NCBI GenBank assembly: GCA_007131555.1
Contig: SLQH01000194.1
Location: forward strand, 1-8,420
Direction: 5' to 3'
Source of the DNA: Planctomycetota bacterium
GTDB taxonomy: Bacteria; Planctomycetota; UBA11346
Length of the DNA stretch: 8,420 nt
The notes beneath the pieces are model-generated. The model saw nothing but the letters and a program-made list of their open reading frames with translations, ran no database searches and was not told the origin of the DNA. Positions 1 to 6,610 of the stretch are shown here, one piece after another. Made by a program: the position numbers and the translations under genes. Position 1 is the stretch's first letter, and every line of letters starts with the position of its first letter.

Positions 1-1253
1 GCATCCGATTGGTCGTTCAAGGTCATCTCAGAATCATCAGTCGCGCCGACTCCCTGATCGACCAGGGTCGCCTCATCATCCAGACCTGAGGGATCATGCC
101 CGGTGGCCACGGTCGGGGTTGGGCAGACATCTGTCTGCGCAGCAGGGGCACTGGTCGCTGGTGCAGGCCGGGCCTCGACAATCGGTGCCGTATCATGCAG
201 TTCCTCAATGGCACCCACCACCTCGCCGCCGCTCACGAAAGCGTCGGTGATCGTCGAGCCATCAAGACTGCGATCAGGGTCGACCCCCAGAATATCAAGG
301 GTCCGTCGTAGACTCTTGCATAATGCCGCCGGATCACGGAAACGATGCTCCGGTTTCTTGAGCATGCACTTGAGCACCGTCTTGGCGCTGCGCTCATGCA
401 GATGAGGCACCAGACGACGGGCATCCGGCGGCCGAGCCTGCAAGTGCTGACGAAGCACCGCCGATGTATTGCCTTGATACGGTTCTTCACCTGTCAACAT
501 GGCATAGAGGAGCACGCCAAGGGCATATATGTCACTGCGGATATCAATCTGCGCTTCAGCCCGGATCTGTTCGGGTGACATGTAGGCTGGAGTGCCGAGG
601 GTGGTGCCCTCCATGGTCAGCATGGTGCGATCATCCTGGGTCGACCGGGCACAACCAAAATCACCAAGCTTGGCCTGCTGGTCGACGTCCAAGAATATAT
701 TGGCCGGTTTGATATCGCGATGGACCAGATGATGGGCATGGGCATCGACCAGGGCCATGCCGATCTGATAGACCAGCAGCAAGGCTTCTGACTCATCCAG
801 GCGACCACGCCGCTTCAGCAGCTGCTTGAGATCACCTCCGGTGATATACTCCAGAGCCAACCAGCCATCATGGTCATCAGTGAAGCCATGCCCCAGTGCC
901 GCTACGATATGGGGGCTGCGCAGGGCACAGGTGATGTGGGCCTCACGGGCGAAACGGGCCATGAAGTCACTATCACCACCATGTTCGGCATGGATGGTCT
1001 TGACCACCACCAGATGGTCATCGGGAGCGCCACAGAGCCAGACCCGGCCCATGCCGCCATCAGCGAGATGACATAAGGGGACAAAATCACCGAAGGGCGG
1101 CATGTCACGAGGAGCCAGGACACGGGCCAAGAAGGCGCGCAGACGCTGATCAAGTCGTGGACATGAGGCCACCCAATCGTGGGCCATGGTCAGATCCCTG
1201 ACGCCATCTGCCCGCAAGGCCTGGGAGAGGCGTCTGATCATCTGTTCCTGCAT
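1..1253 (-). CDS. Ser/Thr protein kinase (Hanks type, classical DFG), 3' end cut by window edge
   Basis: Protein kinase that should phosphorylate Ser/Thr on cytoplasmic targets. About 417 residues are visible and the frame is open through base 1, so the C-terminus lies outside the window. Numbering from the ATG at 1253: glycine-rich loop ADGGMGRV at 64-71 (first Gly replaced by Ala), VVVK lysine K85, helix-C E104, HRDIKPAN with D180, DFG 198-200, GTPAYMSPE 220-228, SDIYALG around 240. The domain ends near 320. The rest is a low-complexity Ala/Pro/Asp/Thr tail with TLVD and TLND motifs (397-400 and 411-414) and no membrane segment in view. A helical stretch of about 55 residues precedes the kinase domain. 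The start is uncertain: the frame stays open upstream, with ATGs at 1283, 1370, 1457 and 1505, but codon third positions there are less GC-rich, so I favour 1253 or 1283. It is divergent from the K2-K3 operon. The kinase call is firm; substrate unknown. Confidence 0.93.
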   Translation of the reverse strand, partial: MQEQMIRRLSQALRADGVRDLTMAHDWVASCPRLDQRLRAFLARVLAPRDMPPFGDFVPLCHLADGGMGRVWLCGAPDDHLVVVKTIHAEHGGDSDFMARFAREAHITCALRSPHIVAALGHGFTDDHDGWLALEYITGGDLKQLLKRRGRLDESEALLLVYQIGMALVDAHAHHLVHRDIKPANIFLDVDQQAKLGDFGCARSTQDDRTMLTMEGTTLGTPAYMSPEQIRAEAQIDIRSDIYALGVLLYAMLTGEEPYQGNTSAVLRQHLQARPPDARRLVPHLHERSAKTVLKCMLKKPEHRFRDPAALCKSLRRTLDILGVDPDRSLDGSTITDAFVSGGEVVGAIEELHDTAPIVEARPAPATSAPAAQTDVCPTPTVATGHDPSGLDDEATLVDQGVGATDDSEMTLNDQSD

Positions 1254-1540
1254 GGTGCTACGACGGGTCAAGACCACGAGCATGGCATCAACCACCGGCA
1301 GATCATTCACAACTGCATCCTCCAACGCTGGCCACACAGCACTGTGGTCAAGATATTGACAACCCTGCATCAGACCATTGAGACCAGCAACTGCCTCAGA
1401 AACATAACTCCCACAACACCCAAGACAAGGACCACCATCATCATCCGGCAATGGCATTGTACGTGCACACAATCGTCTACCGTCAACTGCTTGATGATTG
1501 ACCATGACGGGGATACAGATATTGATCATGACTGTGGATC
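1254..1540. other. Divergent intergenic region between kinase K1 and the K2-K3 operon
   Basis: This stretch separates the favoured K1 start (minus) from the K2 start (plus) and must hold the promoters of both if those starts are right. It is visibly poorer in GC than the genes, especially 1330-1540. The minus frame of K1 stays open through it up to an ATG at 1505 and would encode a Cys-containing segment (CLGCC). It could therefore be an N-terminal extension of K1 instead of spacer. Repeated TGATCA-like sites lie at its right end. No RNA gene is seen. Confidence 0.5.
1456..1486 (-). promoter_or_regulatory. Possible sigma70-like promoter for kinase K1
   Basis: Read on the minus strand, TTGACG (1486-1481) is followed after 19 bp by TACAAT (1461-1456). 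Each hexamer is one mismatch from the consensus, but the spacer is 2 bp longer than ideal. If used, transcription would begin near 1449, which rules out the K1 ATGs at 1457 and 1505 and supports a start at 1370, 1283 or 1253. This rests on pattern matching only. Confidence 0.25.
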
Positions 1541-1569
1541 ATGGAAGAATGCGCTGATCAATCATTGAT
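1521..1569. promoter_or_regulatory. Operator-like inverted repeats over the K2 start codon
   Basis: ATTGATCA (1521-1528) and TGATCAAT (1555-1562) are perfect inverted 8-mers whose centre falls on the first possible K2 ATG (1541). A second perfect palindrome, ATCAAT-C-ATTGAT (1557-1569), ends on the alternative ATG at 1568. GATCATG also occurs twice, 13 bp apart (1524-1530 and 1537-1543). The arrangement fits a repressor site or an mRNA structure controlling K2-K3 translation. It could be chance in a locally TGATCA-rich stretch. Confidence 0.3.
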
Positions 1570-3238
1570 GACCATCGACCCCGATGCGGCAGAACGGTCC
1601 CAGGAGGCCAGTGCCCTGACGGAGATTGGACGCGGATACCGCCTAGGGAGCCTGATTGGCCGGGGCGGCATGGGCATGGTGCACAGCGGCGAACAAAGCT
1701 GCTTCCCCCGTCCTGTGGCCATCAAGTCCCTCCTGCCAGAACGTCATGGTGCCAGCGACCGCAGCAGCTTCACCTGTGAGTCGGTCATCACCGCCCTGCT
1801 TGACCACCCCAACATCCCGCCGGTGCATGATCTGATCGAGGATGATCAAGGGCAACCACGGTTGGTCATGAAGATCATCAAGGGGCATGATTGGCAACAG
1901 CTCCTGCAGACCACCGCCACTGAGGAGGGCGCATCGGCCGCCGCCGGTCCAGACATGGATCTCGACGCCCATCTGGAGGTCCTTCTGAAGGTCTGCGATG
2001 CGATCTCCTGTGCCCATCAACAGGGCATCATCCATCGCGATCTCAAGCCAGCCAATATCATGGTCGGTGCCTTTGGTGAGGTCACCGTGATGGACTGGGG
2101 CTGTGCCGGAGCCTATCGCAGCCCAGCGCCCCACCCCCTGGTTCCTCTGCTGGCAGACCGCAACGGCATCGCCGGAACCCCGGCCTACATGGCCCCGGAA
2201 ATGGCCCGCGGGATAGGCAGCGACCTGGGGCCACACAGCGACATCTACCTCTTGGGTGCCTGTCTCTATGAGGTGTTGACCGGCAGCCCGCCGCATCGCC
2301 GTCCCGGATCACGCAGCGGCGCCGTCCTGGAGGTCTTGGCCCGAGCCGAGGCCGGACAGGTCGAAGCACCCAGCAAACGGGCTCCCAACCGCGTCATTCC
2401 GCCTGGCCTGGCCGCCATCGCCATGCGGGCCATGGCAACCGCTGCGACCGATCGCTTCCGCACGGTGACCGCCTTTGCCGATGCCCTGCGCGACTGGCGC
2501 CAGATCGCCCAGCTCGATCGTGTCGTGGCCACGGCCCATAGTACCGTGACCGCCGCCGAACGCGGCGACCGTCGCGCCCTGAGTGATGGTCTGTGGGAAG
2601 CCATCGCCGGATGTGAATATGTCCGCAGCCAGGCCCCCCAGCATGAGCAGGCCCTGGGCGTGTTGATCCGGGCCCTGCTGCTGACCGCCCGCCACGCCGT
2701 CAGCCAGGAATCCTGGGCCCTGGCCGAGCGGCAGATGGCCCGGGTCAGCAGCTTCACGGTCGACGATGCTGCCCTGCGCACACATATCAGCACCACTAGC
2801 GCCGACATCGCCGCTGGCATCGCCCAGGGCCAGCGCCGGCGACGCCTGGTCAGCATCATCGGCTGGGCCTCCTACAGCGTGGCGTGCGTGTTGTTTCTGG
2901 TCCTGGTCATCAGCTACCACCGCATGTCCCAACATCGGGCCGGAGCAGCAGTTGCCCTGCGTGAGGCCCAGCAACGGCATGACGAAGCCGTGGCCCTCAG
3001 TGCCGAGATCGCCCTGACCAGCGCCGATCACGCCAGTCTGAGCGAGGAGATGTTGACCCTGACCACGGCCCAACAGGAAGAACTGGAGGCCGCACGTACA
3101 CGCCTGGCCGCACTCACAGAGGAACACGAGGCCCTGGTGGAGACCGCCCAACGCTTGATCGATCAGCAGGCGACCCTGGAACGCGATATCCTCCAGCAGA
3201 TCACCCGCCAACCCGAGGCCATGGAACGGATTCGCTGA
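1541..3238 (+). CDS. Transmembrane Ser/Thr protein kinase with DWG motif and C-terminal coiled coil (K2)
   Basis: Predicted membrane-anchored Ser/Thr kinase of 565 residues. Domains in order: glycine loop GRGGMGMV 40-47, VAIK lysine K62, helix-C E80, LVMK hinge near 108-111 followed by GHDW, HRDLKPAN 165-172 (catalytic D167), MDWG 184-187 with Trp replacing the Phe of DFG, GTPAYMAPE 212-220, SDIYLLG around 234. A helical linker (about 325-430) leads to one hydrophobic segment (about 436-458, preceded by RRRR) and a charged coiled coil (about 465-555) that should lie outside the cytoplasm. No further sensor domain follows. The start is the ATG at 1541; the in-frame ATG at 1568 (residue 10) is a fair alternative because the first nine codons are AT-richer. 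No clear ribosome site is seen. The stop overlaps the K3 start as TGATG, so the two are probably translationally coupled. All catalytic residues are present, so it is likely active. Target unknown. Confidence 0.93.
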   Translation: MEECADQSLMTIDPDAAERSQEASALTEIGRGYRLGSLIGRGGMGMVHSGEQSCFPRPVAIKSLLPERHGASDRSSFTCESVITALLDHPNIPPVHDLIEDDQGQPRLVMKIIKGHDWQQLLQTTATEEGASAAAGPDMDLDAHLEVLLKVCDAISCAHQQGIIHRDLKPANIMVGAFGEVTVMDWGCAGAYRSPAPHPLVPLLADRNGIAGTPAYMAPEMARGIGSDLGPHSDIYLLGACLYEVLTGSPPHRRPGSRSGAVLEVLARAEAGQVEAPSKRAPNRVIPPGLAAIAMRAMATAATDRFRTVTAFADALRDWRQIAQLDRVVATAHSTVTAAERGDRRALSDGLWEAIAGCEYVRSQAPQHEQALGVLIRALLLTARHAVSQESWALAERQMARVSSFTVDDAALRTHISTTSADIAAGIAQGQRRRRLVSIIGWASYSVACVLFLVLVISYHRMSQHRAGAAVALREAQQRHDEAVALSAEIALTSADHASLSEEMLTLTTAQQEELEAARTRLAALTEEHEALVETAQRLIDQQATLERDILQQITRQPEAMERIR

Positions 3239-6200
3239 TGGCACGTGCACGCCGCCAACGGCCCACACCACGCCAGCCCGGTCGTCGGGGTCCGGCACCT
3301 GATGGCATCCGCAAGCCGTCTCCGGTTCCAGTACCGTCCCGACCTCCGGCCCCACCCCCATCCCCTTCCCAAGACCGTCCGGCCCTCACCCTGGATGAAC
3401 TCACTGCGGTGATCCCCAGTGACCATCCCCCGGAACTGACCCTGCGCGGACCACAACCAGCCCCAGATGCGCCGGGCATGCTGGAGAATGCGGCCGGGCG
3501 GGGTTACCAGATCAGCGCCGAACTCGGACGTGGCGGAATGGGCGTGGTGCACGGCTGCCAGCAAGCGGTGTTTGCCCGTACGGTGGCGGCCAAGACCATC
3601 ATTCCCGAACGTTTGACCGATCGCAGTCGGGGGGTGTTCCTGGCTGAAGCGGCAATCGTCGCCCATCTCGCCCACCCCAACATCATTCCCGTCCACGACC
3701 TCCTGCAACATCCCCAGCAGGGACCAATATTGGTGATGAAGCAGGTCCACGGACATGAATGGACCGACCTCCTGCGATCCGGCATTGCCCCCACGCCGGT
3801 GGAGGATCCCCGCCACGATCTGCGGCGCACCCTGGATCAGCATCTCGACATCCTCCTGGATGTCTGCGATGCCATGACCTTCGCCCACAGCAGAGGCATC
3901 CTCCACCGGGACCTCAAACCCCAGAACATCATGATCGGCCAGCATGGTGAGGTACTGGTCATGGACTGGGGCTGCGCTGTCTGCTATCACGATCAGGCGC
4001 CCCATCCCCTGATTCCCCTGACGAGTCAACTGCGCGGCATCAGCGGCACGCCCGGCTATCTGGCCCCGGAGATGGCCCAGGCCGAACATCATCTGTTGGG
4101 ACCGGCCAGCGATGTGTATCTGCTTGGCGGTATCCTCTATGCCATCCTGACCGGGCGGCCACCGCATCGCGGCGGCGATAGCGCCAGCAGTGGCGGCAGC
4201 AGCAACGCTGTCCAGGCGGTCCTGGCCAGTGCCGCCCTTGGAGTGGTGCCTGAACTACAGGTGGTTCATGATGGGCAACGTCCCTGCCCGCCAGGTCTGG
4301 CCCGTTTCGCGATGCAGGCCCTGGAGCCTGACATCGCCCGCCGTCTGCCCAGCGCCCAGGCCCTGGCGGATGGGATCAAGGCCTGGCGCCGCCATGATGA
4401 GGGACGCCAATACCTGCGCCAGGCCGCCACCTTGCTGGGCCGGATGGACCACACCGCCCCCGAGGACCGCCTGGATCTGTCGCTGCAAGTCCAGGCCGCC
4501 ATCGCCGCTGCCAACCACGCCTGTCCGGACATCCCCGCCGCCCGTCCATTGAGCCTCCGCAGTCGACTGGCGCAAGCCCGGGCCCTGCTGGATCAAGGAG
4601 CCGCTGACCAGGCCGCCACCATGGCCACGCAACTGCAACGCCACGCCAAACAACTGCGCCTGCAGGATGTCCACGCCGAGGTGGCCGCCCTCCGCGACGA
4701 TGCCCAGGTCCTTCTCGATGAACGACGGCGGCAGCAACGTCTGCGTACGATGGCCAAGTACGGCGGCACTGGCTTCGTCCTGATAGCCGTGATCATCATG
4801 GCCGTCGCCGTCACCTGGCTATGGCGCGAAGCGGCAGCAACCGAGCAGGCCATGGATGACCTGCGCCGTAGTCGACAGGAAGCCGAGACCGCTGCCGAAC
4901 AGGCCGCCCTGGCCCAGGCCGGCCTCAGCGACCTGGAAGCAACCCTGACCAGCGAACGAACCGAGGGCCAAACGACACTCGGCGCCATCCGCACCCAGAT
5001 CGCCGATAAGGAAGCGGTGGTAGCCGAGCAACGCACTGTTGTGGCCACTGCCCAGGATGCCGTGCGGCAACGCCAAAACCTGGCCAGTGGCAACCTGGAG
5101 GCCCTGGACCAGGACCAACGTCAAATGCTGCACCGCCTCAATGACTGGGCCCCACTCAACAGGCTCTACGCATGGAGTCAGGACCCCAGTCCCCAACGCT
5201 GGACCGCGGCGGTCCAGGCCAGTTGGGACACGCTCAGCGCCTCGTGGCCGGCCGACCATGCCTTCATCAGACGGATCTCCCTGCTGCACCACCTCAGTCC
5301 TCTTGAGGATGTAACGACCGAGCCAGACGATGCGGCCGAGGCGCTGGCGGAACTGGCGACCATAATTGATGGCGACACGCCCTATCTGATCCGCTGGCAG
5401 GCCAAACTGGACATGGTCACCGATGTGCGTCAACGTATCACCCCCTTGCTCGAGGACCCCCAAGCCATTGAAGACAACGACCGCCTGCTGCGGACCCTGG
5501 AACGCGAGGTCGGTCCCCAAGACCCCATGCTGCGGCAGGCCCGCCGGGTCATCAGTGATGCGGCAGCCCAGGCCCAGGCCCGCATTGACCGGATTGCCAA
5601 CCTGCGCAGCAGCCTGGCCTCCTTGGACCAAGCCCAGGCAATCACCGACCAGCAACGACAAGAGCTTGATGTTCTACAGGATCTGGTTGGCGATCAGGAC
5701 CCTGACGTCAGACGCTGGCGCAACAAGATCAGGACCGTTGACCGGCTGCGCAAACAGATCGCAGACGCCTTGGAAAGCGGTGATCGTGACCAGCTCCTCC
5801 GGGCCCGACAGGCCATGGCCACGCTCCAGGGACTGCTCGGGACTGAAGCTTTTGATGCCGAGGAACTGGACATTGCCCTGCTCAGGGCCTCCATACCCGC
5901 CGCCCTCAAGGCCGGAGGACAACAGAACATTGAGGCTGCCCGGACCATGCTGGAACGCCTTGAAGAATTGGTCGGTCGTGACGATCCGGTGGTCAGAGCT
6001 GGCATTCCCCGCTTCATTGATCATGACAACGGCACCGTCACCGACACAAGAACCGGTCTGCTCTGGCTCAAAAACGCAAATCAGTTTGGCACCATGAACT
6101 GGACACACGCCATACAGGCACCGAAACAACTACAGCATGGACGCTTCGGCTTGAGCGACAATTCTCAACCAGGCGATTGGAGACTGCCGTCAAGCGCCGA

Positions 6201-6399
6201 ATACCTGGGACTGCATAGAGGAGTACGAATTCCCGAAGGACACCCCTTCATCAACGTCCGAAGGATCTACTGGACCAGTCAACGCCCCAGTCATATGGAG
6301 GGCTGGGCGGCCTACCACTCCATCGGCAATAATATCGTCAACCCCTACCAGCGACAAAGCGAATTGTATCATGTATGGGCGGTCCGCGACAATCCATAG
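3238..6399 (+). CDS. Large transmembrane Ser/Thr kinase (DWG type) with coiled coil, helical repeats and C-terminal DUF1566/Lcl domain (K3)
   Basis: A 1053-residue kinase-sensor fusion. N-terminus: basic Pro-rich tail (1-80). Kinase domain: GRGGMGVV 97-104, VAAK lysine K119, helix-C E137, LVMK then GHEW around 165-175, HRDLKPQN 223-230 (catalytic D225), MDWG 242-245, GTPGYLAPE 270-278, SDVYLLG around 291. A helical linker (385-505) is followed by one membrane segment (about 511-528), a long coiled coil (531-632), a Trp-rich stretch (637-670), about five degenerate repeats carrying a GxxDPxxRxxR-like signature (700-922), then a DUF1566/Lcl C-terminal-like domain (924-1050) with GLLWL, GDWRLP, YWTS and HVWAVRD. 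DUF1566 is known as an extracytoplasmic module, possibly ligand-binding; its ligand here is unknown. The ATG at 3238 overlaps the K2 stop. The kinase is clearly a K2 paralogue and catalytically complete. The last 400 bases use more AGA, AGG and CGA codons than the kinase part. Confidence 0.94.
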   Translation: MARARRQRPTPRQPGRRGPAPDGIRKPSPVPVPSRPPAPPPSPSQDRPALTLDELTAVIPSDHPPELTLRGPQPAPDAPGMLENAAGRGYQISAELGRGGMGVVHGCQQAVFARTVAAKTIIPERLTDRSRGVFLAEAAIVAHLAHPNIIPVHDLLQHPQQGPILVMKQVHGHEWTDLLRSGIAPTPVEDPRHDLRRTLDQHLDILLDVCDAMTFAHSRGILHRDLKPQNIMIGQHGEVLVMDWGCAVCYHDQAPHPLIPLTSQLRGISGTPGYLAPEMAQAEHHLLGPASDVYLLGGILYAILTGRPPHRGGDSASSGGSSNAVQAVLASAALGVVPELQVVHDGQRPCPPGLARFAMQALEPDIARRLPSAQALADGIKAWRRHDEGRQYLRQAATLLGRMDHTAPEDRLDLSLQVQAAIAAANHACPDIPAARPLSLRSRLAQARALLDQGAADQAATMATQLQRHAKQLRLQDVHAEVAALRDDAQVLLDERRRQQRLRTMAKYGGTGFVLIAVIIMAVAVTWLWREAAATEQAMDDLRRSRQEAETAAEQAALAQAGLSDLEATLTSERTEGQTTLGAIRTQIADKEAVVAEQRTVVATAQDAVRQRQNLASGNLEALDQDQRQMLHRLNDWAPLNRLYAWSQDPSPQRWTAAVQASWDTLSASWPADHAFIRRISLLHHLSPLEDVTTEPDDAAEALAELATIIDGDTPYLIRWQAKLDMVTDVRQRITPLLEDPQAIEDNDRLLRTLEREVGPQDPMLRQARRVISDAAAQAQARIDRIANLRSSLASLDQAQAITDQQRQELDVLQDLVGDQDPDVRRWRNKIRTVDRLRKQIADALESGDRDQLLRARQAMATLQGLLGTEAFDAEELDIALLRASIPAALKAGGQQNIEAARTMLERLEELVGRDDPVVRAGIPRFIDHDNGTVTDTRTGLLWLKNANQFGTMNWTHAIQAPKQLQHGRFGLSDNSQPGDWRLPSSAEYLGLHRGVRIPEGHPFINVRRIYWTSQRPSHMEGWAAYHSIGNNIVNPYQRQSELYHVWAVRDNP
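5338..6003 (+). repeat. About five degenerate protein repeats of roughly 46-59 residues inside K3
   Basis: Residues 701-922 of K3 show a recurring pattern of a leucine-rich helix, then [IVL]-G or D-G, then a DP-like pair, then a second helix with Arg/Trp: IIDGDTP (709-715), VGPQDP (758-763), VGDQDP (817-822), LGTEAFD (867-873, degenerate) and VGRDDP (912-917). Two of them share a W-[RQ]-x-K-[IL] tail after the DP (RWQAKL and RWRNKI). At the DNA level the repeats have diverged, so this is an old protein-domain repeat, not a recent tandem duplication. It is placed between the coiled coil and the DUF1566 domain and would form a stalk outside the membrane. Confidence 0.55.
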
Positions 6400-6426
6400 C
6401 TTTGAGGCAATTGGTCACGTGCGCTT

Positions 6427-6436
6427 CAACGCGTTG
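6427..6436. repeat. 10-bp perfect palindrome CAACGCGTTG
   Basis: A perfect palindrome lies 28 bases after the K3 stop and just ahead of the hairpin at 6445. It could be part of a 3' structure or a protein-binding site. It is short enough to be chance. Confidence 0.25.
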
Positions 6437-6444
6437 ACCCCAGG

Positions 6445-6463
6445 AGTCTGTCCGGAACAGACT
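6445..6463 (+). terminator. Hairpin downstream of kinase operon, possible terminator
   Basis: AGTCTGT (6445-6451) and ACAGACT (6457-6463) form a perfect 7-bp stem with a 5-base CCGGA loop, 46 bases after the K3 stop. No T-run follows, so it does not meet the intrinsic terminator pattern. It may instead protect the mRNA 3' end or work with Rho. Confidence 0.35.
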
Positions 6464-6572
6464 GATACGTCGCTTGGTGTGCCGTTTCCAGCAACATCGT
6501 GTCTCGAAGAACCCCTGGGCCATGCTCGGTCGCCATACCGGACAGGCTGAGCCACGTATGGGACCTGAATCC

Positions 6573-6591
6573 TGATCACCACTTGATCACC
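6573..6591. promoter_or_regulatory. Direct repeat TGATCACC, 11-bp spacing, upstream of the thioredoxin-CcdA gene
   Basis: TGATCACC occurs at 6573-6580 and again at 6584-6591, a spacing of 11 bp (about one helical turn), 20 bases before the first candidate start codon. A TATGAT hexamer (6602-6607) lies just downstream and resembles a -10 box, but no matching -35 is found at 17 bp. If TATGAT is used, the GTG at 6611 would not be in the transcript and ATG 6626 or 6629 would be the start. This is pattern evidence only. Confidence 0.25.
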
Positions 6592-6610
6592 GTCATCCTG
6601 ATATGATCCT

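Noticed and set aside
1179..1568. 129-codon plus-strand frame across the divergent region
   Set aside because: It is antisense to the K1 N-terminus and Thr/His/Ile-rich with no domain or ribosome site. It overlaps the K2 start.
1643..2296. 217-codon open frame on the minus strand
   Set aside because: It lies wholly inside the K2 kinase domain, whose motifs are clear on the plus strand. It is Gly/Ala/Asp/His-rich with no domain and reflects high GC.
2309..3361. 350-codon open frame on the minus strand
   Set aside because: Antisense to K2 and the start of K3; low-complexity GQG/DQ-type composition with no recognisable domain, so a shadow of GC-rich coding DNA.
3163..4167. 334-codon open frame on the minus strand
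   Set aside because: Antisense to the K3 kinase domain, which has complete catalytic motifs; the antisense product has no domain.
4819..5661. 280-codon open frame on the minus strand
   Set aside because: Antisense to the K3 coiled coil and repeats; same shadow pattern.
5423..6097. 224-codon plus-strand frame in another phase within K3
   Set aside because: K3 continues through here into an intact DUF1566 domain in its own frame, so there is no frameshift and the other frame is a shadow.
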